Source: Nostocales cyanobacterium HT-58-2
GTDB lineage: Bacteria; Cyanobacteriota; Cyanobacteriia; Cyanobacteriales; Nostocaceae
Length of the DNA stretch: 64,000 nucleotides
Reading direction: 5' to 3'
Assembly (NCBI GenBank): GCA_002163975.1
Contig: CP019636.1
Coordinates: forward strand, 1-64,000
The stretch's first letter is position 1, and each line of letters starts with the position of its first letter. Position numbers and translations under genes: made by a program. Shown here piece by piece: positions 9,356-18,564 of the stretch. The notes beneath the pieces were generated by a model that did not search any database, was not told the origin of the DNA, and was given only the letters and a program-made list of their open reading frames with translations.

Positions 9356-11200
9356 TTAACCGATGACATCTGGTCCTGACAATAAGTTAGGGTTGAACGA
9401 AGAAACAGTATTTCCTTCAAGAAAAGAGGTAGAAGCAAAATCAATACTTGCCGACTTGCTGATGAGATTAGATGGTGAAGTCGCCTTACCAAAGATAAGA
9501 TAGGCTTTGCCCATTTCTGGAGCACCAATAATTAGGTCATCGATGCCATCCTGATTGACATCTCCTGTACTACCAACAGACCAACCAAGGTTATCTTCGG
9601 AAAAAGTACCTTTGATAACAAAACCATTATCGCCATTAAGTGAAGAGATATTGAAGACACTATTGGCGCCAATATTTTTGTTACCGTAAATGACATAGGT
9701 TTCACCCGCATCTCCAAATAAACTACCGGCATCAGCAAAAGGAGCTCCCACAACTAAGTCATCAATACCATCTCTGTTGAAATCACCCAAGCTACTTACG
9801 GCAAACCCTGAACCGTCACCGCCTTTAACACCGTTGATCACAAAGCCTCTGCCTTTCAAAGAAGAAGTGAATTCAGAAGGGTCAACAACAGCAGGAAAAC
9901 CATTCTTACCACCAAATACGACATAACTCTTACCTGGAAAATTAGAATCGGTGGGGTTATCTTGATTCGTAGGAGAGTCCTTAATATAGGGGGCGCCGAC
10001 AATTAAGTCATCATAACCATCCCCATTCACATCTCCTGCACTACTGACAGACCAACCTGAACGACTGCCATTACTACTGCTAATTTTGAATCCATTGCTG
10101 CCGTTGAGGTCTTTGAGGTCAAAAAACTTGTTGACAGAATCGGAACTATATGAGTCGAGGTTATAACCAGGGATAATCTGCTTTCCGCCGAACACCACAT
10201 AACTTTCTCCGGCTTTACCGTTGGCATCCCTTGCCCCAATAATCAAATCAGGAGTTCCATCACCATTGATATCGCCTGCTGTGCTGACTGAGTTACCTGT
10301 GCGGTTTTTCGCAGTTGTACCTTCGATGTAGGTTCTACGAAGATTCTTATAAAAGAGGCGATCGCGATCGGCAGGGTTTAGGAGCACTCCACTAGGGCTT
10401 TTCTTCAAAGAATCCACATTTGGATTGAGCCCGTAAACGATCCACGCCTCACCTGGCAGAGTACTATTTGAACCAAATGTACTATTAGGACCTGGAGCAC
10501 CAATAATCAGGTCATCAAATCCATCCTTATCAATATCGCCAGCAGGACTGACAGAGAAACCAACAAGTCCCTGTTGTTCATTTCCAAAGAAGCTTCTAAT
10601 GGAAAAGCCTTTTGTGTAGTCTACATTTTGCGTCTCTTTAAGACCTGTTTGGTACTCTTTCTCGGCTGTGATTTCGTTAAGGTTCAAGCTTGGAGAGAAC
10701 CCTCCCTTTTTGCCAAAAATCACATAGGTCCGACCATCACTGAACAATGTTTCTTTTTGGTTTGTTGTGGGATTTGTAAATTCAAAAATGTTTCTAGCAT
10801 ATGAGCCAACAATCAGATCATCAATGCCGTCGCCATTGAAATCCCCAGCACTGCTGACCGCCTGACCGACACGTTCATTTGCTTGAGTACCGTTAATGAC
10901 AAAGCCATTGGTACCGTTAAGAGCATTGAGGTCAATACTGTTTCCACTGCCAAGCCCTTTATTTCCACCAAATATCACATAGGTCTTACCAACTTTGTCG
11001 TCTATAATGTTGCCTGCTGAGTCTTTGGCTCCAGAAGAAGCATAACGTGCACCAATAGCAAAATCGTTGATGTCATCCCCATTGATATCGCCAATTCCAC
11101 TGACTGAGAAACCAAATTGGTCTTTGAGTCCACCGAAAATATAACGACCTTTGGTGCTATCTAGAGTTTGAAAAAGGTCTAAAACAGCTGGATTGCTCAT
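9356..11200 (-). CDS. FG-GAP repeat beta-propeller protein (integrin alpha-like)
   Basis: A 614-residue protein made almost entirely of about seven FG-GAP repeats. Each repeat carries the calcium-binding loop of the GDINGDGxDDLIIGAP type and a YVIFGG edge strand, giving a seven-bladed integrin-alpha-like propeller. Such proteins are usually extracellular adhesion or calcium-binding modules. No N-terminal signal peptide is visible; cyanobacterial examples are often exported through C-terminal signals. Here the chain ends about 35 residues after the last blade without an obvious RTX or other C-terminal domain, so the tail may be shortened. Confidence 0.9.
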   Translation of the reverse strand: MSNPAVLDLFQTLDSTKGRYIFGGLKDQFGFSVSGIGDINGDDINDFAIGARYASSGAKDSAGNIIDDKVGKTYVIFGGNKGLGSGNSIDLNALNGTNGFVINGTQANERVGQAVSSAGDFNGDGIDDLIVGSYARNIFEFTNPTTNQKETLFSDGRTYVIFGKKGGFSPSLNLNEITAEKEYQTGLKETQNVDYTKGFSIRSFFGNEQQGLVGFSVSPAGDIDKDGFDDLIIGAPGPNSTFGSNSTLPGEAWIVYGLNPNVDSLKKSPSGVLLNPADRDRLFYKNLRRTYIEGTTAKNRTGNSVSTAGDINGDGTPDLIIGARDANGKAGESYVVFGGKQIIPGYNLDSYSSDSVNKFFDLKDLNGSNGFKISSSNGSRSGWSVSSAGDVNGDGYDDLIVGAPYIKDSPTNQDNPTDSNFPGKSYVVFGGKNGFPAVVDPSEFTSSLKGRGFVINGVKGGDGSGFAVSSLGDFNRDGIDDLVVGAPFADAGSLFGDAGETYVIYGNKNIGANSVFNISSLNGDNGFVIKGTFSEDNLGWSVGSTGDVNQDGIDDLIIGAPEMGKAYLIFGKATSPSNLISKSASIDFASTSFLEGNTVSSFNPNLLSGPDVIG

Positions 11201-11471
11201 ATCAAGTATGTTTTCCCTAGAATTTGAAGCAGTGAGGTGCGTTCACTACCATCGGAATCGACCTCTGCCTACTTCTCGGTTGCAGTAGCGAGTTCTACGC
11301 AGAATTTGTCCATTCTTTACAAAAATTGAGACTTCAGTAAAGGCGATTCTCAGCCAAGTGTGTCTATCCTTTCCTCTTCAATCTCGAATCTGCGACAGCC
11401 TCGTTATAAATTATTAATATCTATAAACAACTGACTTACTCAGGCTTGGTTTCAAAAACAAAGGGTCAAAG

Positions 11472-12971
11472 ATGTTGAATTCATCAGAAACACCTATTAT
11501 TGCCACAATTGTGCTGGTGGTTTTCGCAATCTTAGGTTGGGGTTTTTATCGCGCCAGACCTTATGGCAAACTGGGAATCCTAGCCTGGTTACAGTCGGTA
11601 GTCTTGATGGCTCCTTGGCTCCTATTTTTCGGCTTGTTTGCAGCAGGGATTTATATCAATATAGTAGGCATCTTGTTTTTGTTAGTGGCATCCGCTGGGG
11701 TGTACATCTATTTGGGAAGACAGCTCAGAGCAGCTGGACAAGATGCGATACTCAGGCAACGAGCAACCCAAAGGCTTGAGGCTGATGGCTTACAACCAAC
11801 TAGTACCACAGATAATTCCACTGCTCCGGAAGCTTCTGCACAGTTGAAACCCGAAGTTTTGCCGATACCTGAAGAAGATTTAAACATCATTAGAGGCATT
11901 TTCGGCATTGATACATTTTTTTCTACAGAAACCATTGCTTACCAGGAAGGAGCAATATTTAAAGGAAATCTGCGCGGAGATCCAGAAGCAGTTCATAACC
12001 GTCTGAGTGCGAGTTTACAAGAACGTCTAGGTGACAAATATCGTCTTTTTTTAGTGGAGAACACAGATGGTAAACCCGTGGTGATTGTCCTTCCTAGCCG
12101 GAATGACCCCCGTCCGATGACGTTATCACAGAAAATTTTTGCTGTCGTCCTGTTGGTTGCAACAATCGCCACGAGTCTTGAAGCTGGGGGGTTACTCCTG
12201 AATTTTGATTTCTTTAGCAATCCAGAACGGTTCCCAGAAGTTTTACCCATTGCTGGTGGTGTCCTAGCAGTTTTGGTAGCTCACGAAATTGGTCATTGGT
12301 TACTTGCCCGTCGTCACCAAGTCCGCCTCAGCTTGCCTTACTTTCTCCCGGCTGTGCAAATTGGTTCCTTTGGTGCTATCACCCGGTTTGAATCTTTGTT
12401 ACCCAACCGCAAGGTACTATTTGATATAGCTCTAGCGGGACCAGCAGCTGGGGGAATTGTCTCCTTATTAATGTTGGTAGCTGGATTGCTCCTTTCCCAC
12501 AAAGGGAGTCTATTTCAATTGCCAAATGAGTTTTTCTCTGGTTCAATTCTGGTAGGAACATTAGCGCGGGTTATTCTCGGTTCTGCATTACAGTCACCTA
12601 TAGTAGATGTACATCCCCTAGTGATAATTGGCTGGTTGGGTTTGGTCATCACTGCTTTAAATTTGATGCCAGCAGGTCAACTAGATGGTGGTCGCATTGT
12701 CCAAGCGATTTACGGACGGAAAACTGCAGGACGAGCTACACTAGCTACCCTAATTGTGCTGGCGCTCGTGTCTTTGGGGACTCCTTTAGCAATGTACTGG
12801 GCAATTGTGATTCTGTTTCTACAACGAGATTTAGAACGCCCCAGCTTAAATGAAGTTAGCGAACCTGATGATGCACGTGCTGCTTTGGGTCTTTTGGCTT
12901 TATTCTTGATGGTTACGACTCTCTTGCCACTCACTCCTGGTTTAGCTGGGCGTTTGGGAATTGGCGGGTGA
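11472..12971 (+). CDS. Site-2 protease family (M50) membrane metalloprotease, EGY-like
   Basis: A 499-residue intramembrane zinc protease. Two membrane helices occur in the first 80 residues, a soluble domain spans about 85-220, and a multi-helix catalytic core follows. The zinc motif HEIGH is at 271-275, and the second metal/active-site motif NLMPAGQLDGG is at 397-407. The pattern matches the cyanobacterial/plastid EGY-type site-2 proteases, which cleave membrane-bound substrates. Substrate unknown. The gene stands alone and is followed by a strong hairpin. Confidence 0.92.
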   Translation: MLNSSETPIIATIVLVVFAILGWGFYRARPYGKLGILAWLQSVVLMAPWLLFFGLFAAGIYINIVGILFLLVASAGVYIYLGRQLRAAGQDAILRQRATQRLEADGLQPTSTTDNSTAPEASAQLKPEVLPIPEEDLNIIRGIFGIDTFFSTETIAYQEGAIFKGNLRGDPEAVHNRLSASLQERLGDKYRLFLVENTDGKPVVIVLPSRNDPRPMTLSQKIFAVVLLVATIATSLEAGGLLLNFDFFSNPERFPEVLPIAGGVLAVLVAHEIGHWLLARRHQVRLSLPYFLPAVQIGSFGAITRFESLLPNRKVLFDIALAGPAAGGIVSLLMLVAGLLLSHKGSLFQLPNEFFSGSILVGTLARVILGSALQSPIVDVHPLVIIGWLGLVITALNLMPAGQLDGGRIVQAIYGRKTAGRATLATLIVLALVSLGTPLAMYWAIVILFLQRDLERPSLNEVSEPDDARAALGLLALFLMVTTLLPLTPGLAGRLGIGG

Positions 12972-12977
12972 TACGTA

Positions 12978-13002
12978 GGGTGAGCTGCTGTGCAGCTCAC
13001 CC
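12978..13002 (+). terminator. Perfect 11-bp hairpin after the M50 protease gene
   Basis: GGGTGAGCTGC (12978-12988), loop TGT, GCAGCTCACCC (12992-13002). It starts 7 bp after the stop codon and is followed by TAAAAAG rather than a T-run. It could be a terminator or an mRNA-end stabiliser. Confidence 0.6.
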
Positions 13003-13050
13003 TAAAAAGTGTTGCATGAAAAATGCGAATGTTCTAGATTTACCGAAAAA

Positions 13051-13391
13051 TTGGGTTTAAAGCCCTGTCCTTGTAGGACGGCTTTTAGATAATTCGGGAA
13101 CAAAGACGCCAGAGGAGTGCGACAATAAAATATAGCGGTAATGCGCACAGAAAAAAGACGAAGTAGGTCAAGCGGACGACTCCTGATCCGGAACCCTGGT
13201 AGTATAAATCCTAAATCTTGTACAAACGTGGGAGTAAAAGCAAAAAATTAAAAACCTTTTCAAACGCGGTCGGGCAGTCCGTGTGCGCTTGTAGACGTAT
13301 CCAAACGGGGATGCTTAAATGCAAGCATTTAAGCATCTAGGGAGGACGGATGAAGCAAGAATCCTCATGCCTTTAGGGCCAGGAGTGTCAA
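13051..13391 (+). mobile_element. Internally deleted TnpB-type (IS200/IS605/IS1341-like) element
   Basis: The left end has an imperfect hairpin at 13059-13085 (AAAGCC..GTCC loop GGAC.GGCTTT). The right end has the sequence typical after cyanobacterial tnpB genes: a decayed tnpB tail, a perfect 13-bp hairpin (13310-13322 with 13325-13337), then GAATCCTCATGCCTTTAGGG and the terminal AGGAGTGTCAA. In intact relatives this 3' region forms the omegaRNA scaffold of the TnpB guide RNA. No tnpB reading frame survives, so this is a roughly 340-bp non-autonomous or dying copy. The right end abuts the stop codon of the next gene. Confidence 0.7.
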
Positions 13392-14662
13392 AAAGCTATT
13401 TTTGATGTAGAGGCGGGTTTCCAACCAGTGAGTAGATTTGGATAGGCGACTGGTGTTGGGAAAATCTTCTGGAAAGCAGATTGACGTTGTTGTGGTGTTT
13501 CCCCAGTTATGTTCCAGAGGGTTTCGTAGAAAAAGAAAGAAACTCCAGCAAAGTTGCGTTCTCTCACTTTTTGCACTTGTGTCTGTATTTGTTGCATAGA
13601 CACAGGTTTGGCTTTTAATCCAGTCATAATACCAATACTTACTGGAATATGACTTTGCGCTGCCTTCACTTCTGGGTACTCTAGTTCTTGGACAAAAACA
13701 CTAAGATCATCACGATATAGTTGTATGATGAGTTCTTCAATAAGTCCCAGTCGCTCCCACCGTTCCCAATCGGCAAGGAATGATTCGTAGGAAAAGCGCT
13801 GGGGATTGGGCGCAACAGAGACAAGACAATTTCTTTTAGTTGCTTTGATGGCTTTAAACACGCGGTTCATGTAATCAGTTATTTTATTAGCTCTCCAGCG
13901 CAACCATTCTGGGTCTTGCGGATTTGTTGAAGGAGATTTGCCACTATGTTCTTTTTTGTACAATGCAACTGTGTAGGCATCATATCCCAATTCAGCAGGC
14001 AAACCAAAATGGTCATCAAACTGAATACCGTCGATGTCGTAGTTTCTGACGATTTCAACAACTAAATCTTGTATAAATTGTTGAGCTTCAGGGTGAAAGG
14101 GATTCAGCCAAACCCGGTTGTGGGTTCCTTCTTTCCAGATTTTGCTACCGTCGCGGCGACTGGTTAGCCATTGCGGACGATTTTTGGCTAGTTGTGAGTC
14201 AGCAGGTGCCATAAAGCCAAACTCAAACCAGGGTATGACTTTTAAGCCTTTTTGATGTCCGACTGTAACAATTTCTTTGAGTATATCTCGCCCTTGCAAT
14301 CCAGGGGCTGGGTCAAGCGATCGCCCAACAACTTTTTGTGCTACCTTGCTGGGGTAGAGTGTCCAACCCCAATTCCAAACGGTAGGATAGACAGTGTTGA
14401 AGTTTAGGTTTTTTAAGCTTTGTAAAGAGCCCTGGAGACGATTGCGTTCAAACAGCACATCGCTGTCTATATTAGTTAACCACACTCCTCGTAATTCAGA
14501 TGTTTGCAGACGCGGGGTATTTTGAGCGTACAAGGGAAACGAGAGCATCAACGTAGATACCAAGCTTAGGGCAACCAAGAGTGTAAAAAACGCCTGTTTT
14601 TTGATTGCTGGAACTTCTTGATTCAGAAGCTTTTTAAACCATTTCACCACTTTTTTCATCAT
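13388..14662 (-). CDS. GH10-like (GHL10/DUF187) secreted glycosyl hydrolase
   Basis: A 424-residue protein with a basic N terminus and one hydrophobic signal or anchor segment at about 24-47. It is followed by the GHL10 opening LRGVWLTNIDSDVL and a TIM-barrel-like series of motifs: NTVYPTVWNWG, VIPWFEFGF, YDIDGIQFDDHFG (with likely acidic catalytic residues), VSVAPNP and GVSFFFYETLW. The family is thought to act on cell-wall or exopolysaccharide glycans. The last codon and stop overlap the right end of the TnpB-type element, so insertion probably replaced the original C terminus. Confidence 0.87.
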   Translation of the reverse strand: MMKKVVKWFKKLLNQEVPAIKKQAFFTLLVALSLVSTLMLSFPLYAQNTPRLQTSELRGVWLTNIDSDVLFERNRLQGSLQSLKNLNFNTVYPTVWNWGWTLYPSKVAQKVVGRSLDPAPGLQGRDILKEIVTVGHQKGLKVIPWFEFGFMAPADSQLAKNRPQWLTSRRDGSKIWKEGTHNRVWLNPFHPEAQQFIQDLVVEIVRNYDIDGIQFDDHFGLPAELGYDAYTVALYKKEHSGKSPSTNPQDPEWLRWRANKITDYMNRVFKAIKATKRNCLVSVAPNPQRFSYESFLADWERWERLGLIEELIIQLYRDDLSVFVQELEYPEVKAAQSHIPVSIGIMTGLKAKPVSMQQIQTQVQKVRERNFAGVSFFFYETLWNITGETPQQRQSAFQKIFPTPVAYPNLLTGWKPASTSKIAF

Positions 14663-15412
14663 TGACTTGTCAGAAAAGTTAAATTTTGCCTGTTGAAAAC
14701 AATCAGCAATGACTTAGATCACTGTGCAGAAGTTGCTCTTGTACCTGTACATTGCTTTCCCGCTTAGGTAAAGCAGTGGCATGATTGTTTAAAATTTTTA
14801 AAGATTACTAGTTTTTACGGAATAGCTTATTCTATCTGTTGAATTTATACTACAACTGTTAAATTCCGTAAACGGAAACAGCTTGCTGTGAGATGAGTTG
14901 CAAAGACAGTTTCAGTCTCTCCTAGTACGATGGGTAAAAATTGGAATGTTACATAAGACTTACGCAAGAACTCCCTGAAACTCTTATTTCTTTGTGTCCC
15001 CGAAGGAAGGCTGGAACACCTCACACAAGCTAATGTTCCGGAGCAAGCAAAACTTACTCAATTCATTCCTATGGATCAAAAGTTTTTTGTGAATTCCCAG
15101 GATTTATTCATGTGTTCTTCAGACTTCTTCTCAATCGAAATCACTCGGTCAGGTAATTCTTCTGGGTGAGGTATTTTAACACAGCATAAATTTAGTATAA
15201 AAACGAAGGAACAATCAATCATCAATGTACCGTCTATCTTGGCATCCACCTTTTAAGACAAGCGCTTTCGTTATCCCAAGTGTTCTTATTATGTGGGATG
15301 ATAAACTCATTTGTTCTGTTTCTAGTTGCTATTTATTAGTTTCTAGTCTCTTGACTAATGCACATACACTAAATTTATCGTTTTTACTATAACTTAAGCT
15401 TGTAATCTTGCT
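14663..15412. other. Divergent intergenic region
   Basis: 750 bp between divergent genes. It contains an interspersed-repeat phrase ACTTACGCAAGAACTCC near 14960 and AT-rich stretches, but no reading frame, tRNA or strong hairpin that I can support. Promoters for both flanking genes must lie here. Confidence 0.4.
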
Positions 15413-17107
15413 ATGAAAAAGGCTCTAAAAAACTATTGTAATCTCAAACAAACACAATTTTTTACAGCATTATTCTTATCTGGAGTTTTATCTTTTAGTA
15501 GCAACCCATTAGAGATAAAAAATGCGATAGCTGCACCTGCAAACTATACTCTAGACACAGCCAACCAAGTCCTAAAAGAAAATATTAAAACAAATCCTTT
15601 ACCGAGTCGAGTTGCTTCTGCAGTATTGCGAGACTTATCTAACAGAGCACAGATTTCTAATAGAAAAGTGGAAATCATTAACTATACCCAACGGACTTGG
15701 CCTGATGGATGCATGGGTTTAGCTAATCCTGACGAATTTTGCACTCAAGCGTTAGTTCCTGGTTGGCGTGTTGTCCTCTCAGATGGCAGTCAAACGTGGA
15801 TTTATCATACCAATAACAATGGGCGTTCAATTCGTTTGGCAAATCCTTATATTCTTACTAACAATCTGCCACCAAACTTTCCAAAATATATAGAGGATGC
15901 TGTTGTGCAAGCTGCTTCTCAACGCTTGAATTTACCAGTTTCTCGGCTAAATATTATTCAAGCTCAACAACGGACTTGGGGCAATGGCTGTTTGAACTTG
16001 CCAAAGCCTGATGAAGGCTGTACTGAAGCTTTGGTCAAAGGTTGGCGGGTGGTTGTTGGAGCACCAGACCAAACATTGGTCTATCACACCAATGCAACAG
16101 GTTCTAAAATTAGGTTGAATGAAAAGGAAAGCGAATTCCGTGAAGGTAGATTACCACGAAGAGTCAGAGATGCTGTTTTGCGTCGGGCAACAGAAGAGTC
16201 GGGTTTACCAGAAAGGTCACTAAGTATTGTGGCATCTAAACCGACACAATGGAATGATGGGTGCGATCGCCAGACTTATCCCTCTCCTTGCGGCCCTGTT
16301 TCTGTTTCCGGTTGGCAAGTGACAGTCGGTGCTGGACTAAACCGCTGGGTATTTCTAAGTGATGACAAAGGTTCCCGAATTCAGCTTTCAAAGCAGTACA
16401 GTGAAAACAATAATGCTAACCTGCCCAAAGATATTGCTGAGAGAGTGTTAGTACGAGCCTCCAAGCGTTCAGAAGTGCCAATTGCGCAATTGCGGATAGT
16501 TGAGGTGGAACGGCGACAATGGCCCGATAGCTGTTTGGGCATAGCAGATCCGCTAGCTTTATGTGCCGCAGTTCTTGTCCCTGGTTGGCAAGTTACTGTA
16601 AGCGATGGGCAACAACGCTTGGTTTATCGCGTTGGAGAATCAGGCGCTGTTATTTTTGACGAAAAGGCTAGCTCAATTGCTGAGAACAACAGACAGATTA
16701 AACCAATTCCCATTCCTAGAAGTGAGTTACCACAACCTTTAGAGAGCGGCGTCGTTTTTCGGCAAATCTCCAGTGGTGGCTTGGCTGGCAGAACATACGA
16801 AACCGTTTTGCTTGACGATGGGCGTCTCATCCGTGTTCGGATTGGCGATCGCAATGATTCTGAACGGAGCGTTCGCCGCATACCCTTGGAACAAGTGGAA
16901 AGGTTTCAGCAATTGCTAGAACGGCAGGGTGATGAATTCAACAATATGAGTTATCCAGCACCTAGAGGCGCTGCTGATTACATCACTCATACCCTTACCA
17001 GCCGCGATGGTACAGTGAAATACAATGAGATTTCTCAAAATAACTTGCCCAAAGATTTACGAGGAATAGTAAATGTATGGCAACGGATTAGCACAAGTTC
17101 TCAGTAA
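15413..17107 (+). CDS. Secreted protein with four tandem Trp/Cys repeats
   Basis: A 564-residue protein with a signal peptide (hydrophobic 17-30, cleavage near AIAAPA at 39-43). Four tandem domains of about 80 residues lie at roughly 64-143, 154-235, 247-326 and 337-415. Each has an R-hydrophobic helix, a TWPDGCxGL-type Cys, a second Cys about ten residues later, a PGWRV strand and a final YHT..G..IRL strand. One intradomain disulfide per repeat is likely. A separate C-terminal domain (about 445-560) has no recognised motif. The family is unknown to me; an exported inhibitor or binding module is possible but unproven. Confidence 0.8.
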   Translation: MKKALKNYCNLKQTQFFTALFLSGVLSFSSNPLEIKNAIAAPANYTLDTANQVLKENIKTNPLPSRVASAVLRDLSNRAQISNRKVEIINYTQRTWPDGCMGLANPDEFCTQALVPGWRVVLSDGSQTWIYHTNNNGRSIRLANPYILTNNLPPNFPKYIEDAVVQAASQRLNLPVSRLNIIQAQQRTWGNGCLNLPKPDEGCTEALVKGWRVVVGAPDQTLVYHTNATGSKIRLNEKESEFREGRLPRRVRDAVLRRATEESGLPERSLSIVASKPTQWNDGCDRQTYPSPCGPVSVSGWQVTVGAGLNRWVFLSDDKGSRIQLSKQYSENNNANLPKDIAERVLVRASKRSEVPIAQLRIVEVERRQWPDSCLGIADPLALCAAVLVPGWQVTVSDGQQRLVYRVGESGAVIFDEKASSIAENNRQIKPIPIPRSELPQPLESGVVFRQISSGGLAGRTYETVLLDDGRLIRVRIGDRNDSERSVRRIPLEQVERFQQLLERQGDEFNNMSYPAPRGAADYITHTLTSRDGTVKYNEISQNNLPKDLRGIVNVWQRISTSSQ

Positions 17108-17185
17108 GGGCGAAAAGAAGCTGTATGTCTGATGGAGGAAGGGAGGGTTGATTCATCATATAAGACCTTCATCACAATAAGTGAC

Positions 17186-18193
17186 TTACAGGTAGATTTG
17201 CACCTCCTGGTTATATCGCGTCAAACTCTCAAAATTTTTTTGCAAATTCAACGAAGCGGGTTTGAGTGCCAAGGTGCCTAAATTGAGTTCATCCTGAAAT
17301 CGTTTGATTTTGTCTCTACAAGTGGCAACATCACCTATGATCGAATTTTCCAGCAATTGGTCTTCATCAAAAGCACTTTTTTGATTCCCATTTGCTTGAA
17401 AATGTTGACTGTTATTGCCACATTTTTGTGCTCTAGCACTCAACGCCTTCATTCTTTGACTAAAAGTGCGGATAAAAGGTAGAGCTTCATTCACTGCTTC
17501 ATCATAGGTACGGGCAACAAAAAAGAAGCGTGCCACCATTAACTTATCAGAACCATTAGGATTGATGGCGCGGTATTTAGCAACATTACTCTTGAGTCTA
17601 TCCAAAGTAAATGGTGCTCCACCCATTAAACCAAAAGAATTTAGAGCCGCAAAACTAATCGCTTCCTCATCACTGGTTGCTACATACACTGGAATCTGTT
17701 TTTGCAAAGGTTTCGGAGAAATAGAGACGCCATAGCACTGATAGTACTTGCCGAGAAACGACACATTGTTGTGATACAAGAGTTTGTGGATCAGCATCAT
17801 TGCCTCTAGCGTCTTGGCACGAGATTCACTCATAGGAGTGTTAAAGTGCTTGTTTTGTTCAGGAAATGGACCACCCTTACCAATCCCAATAGCAAGACGA
17901 CCATTGCAAAGATTATCCAGTGTGGCAATATCTTCTGCCACAAGAATTGGGTCATGAAACGCTAGCAAGACTGCTGCTGAGCCTAATTGGATAGTTGAAG
18001 TTACGCCTGCCAAGTGCGCCATCAACACCAAGATTGATGGGCTGACACTGAAATCATTAAAATGGTGCTCTGTTACCCAAGCTTCTTCAAAACCCAAACT
18101 CTCCGCGTGTTTGACTAGTGCCACTTGCTCTAAGATGGCACGACGAGCATCATGATGATAGTTTTCATAATTGCAGAAAAGCCCTGTTTTCAT
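17186..18193 (-). CDS. LLM-class flavin-dependent oxidoreductase (luciferase-like)
   Basis: A 335-residue luciferase-like monooxygenase from the ATG at 18193 (MKTGLFCNYENYHHD). The family uses FMNH2 and oxygen. Family features are AWVTEHHF near residue 40, the LGSAAVLLAFHDPILVAEDIATLDNLCNGR core, and GIGKGGP. I chose this start because it overlaps the upstream stop as ATGA (18190-18193) and restores the family N terminus; longer starts would overlap the neighbour. It is the last gene of a tightly coupled minus-strand trio. The substrate is not predictable. Confidence 0.88.
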   Translation of the reverse strand: MKTGLFCNYENYHHDARRAILEQVALVKHAESLGFEEAWVTEHHFNDFSVSPSILVLMAHLAGVTSTIQLGSAAVLLAFHDPILVAEDIATLDNLCNGRLAIGIGKGGPFPEQNKHFNTPMSESRAKTLEAMMLIHKLLYHNNVSFLGKYYQCYGVSISPKPLQKQIPVYVATSDEEAISFAALNSFGLMGGAPFTLDRLKSNVAKYRAINPNGSDKLMVARFFFVARTYDEAVNEALPFIRTFSQRMKALSARAQKCGNNSQHFQANGNQKSAFDEDQLLENSIIGDVATCRDKIKRFQDELNLGTLALKPASLNLQKNFESLTRYNQEVQIYL

Positions 18194-18564
18194 GACACAC
18201 TTCCTTTTTCCTGCGTCACAATCCATTGCAGTTCCAACCACAAGTGAGGATTTTCCTGCTTGAGCTTCGACTGAGGGTCATGCAGTATGCATGTAGCATT
18301 TAGGCAAACAACCTCAGTTAATCCGACAAACTTTGCGACTTCTCGAAAGACAGAAATTTGTGCTTTGACAGCAGCAATCATGTCTTTAGGGCAATAAATT
18401 GCGATGTAGGGGAGGAAGTGAACACTATGTTGTCCCCAGAAAGATTGGATGAGTTTGACATGACAGTGTTCTAATAGCTTTCCAACTTGTGGGAACGAGT
18501 GATTGACGATTGTTGTGAATTCTTTAACGAGTTCTTGTTCGTACCAACTGGTATGCGTATTCAT
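18190..18564 (-). CDS. Unknown 124-residue protein, middle gene of coupled operon
   Basis: The ATG at 18564 (MNTHTSWYEQELV) overlaps the upstream stop as ATGA, and its own stop overlaps the next start the same way (18190-18193), so all three genes are probably translationally coupled. The protein is soluble, with two strand-rich stretches (KLIQSFWGQHSVHFLPYIAIYC and LTEVVCLNATCILHD) and a final LWLELQWIVT. Three Cys and several His occur without a clear metal motif. I do not recognise a family. Context ties it to the flavin oxidoreductase. Confidence 0.72.
   Translation of the reverse strand: MNTHTSWYEQELVKEFTTIVNHSFPQVGKLLEHCHVKLIQSFWGQHSVHFLPYIAIYCPKDMIAAVKAQISVFREVAKFVGLTEVVCLNATCILHDPQSKLKQENPHLWLELQWIVTQEKGSVS

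Noticed and set aside
13310..13337. CRISPR-like repeat
   Set aside because: It is a single perfect hairpin inside a TnpB-type element right end; no spaced repeats exist in the window.
14741..14750. GTACCTGTAC as a LexA or NtcA site
   Set aside because: The spacing between half-sites (2 bp) fits neither the cyanobacterial LexA nor the NtcA GTA-N8-TAC pattern.
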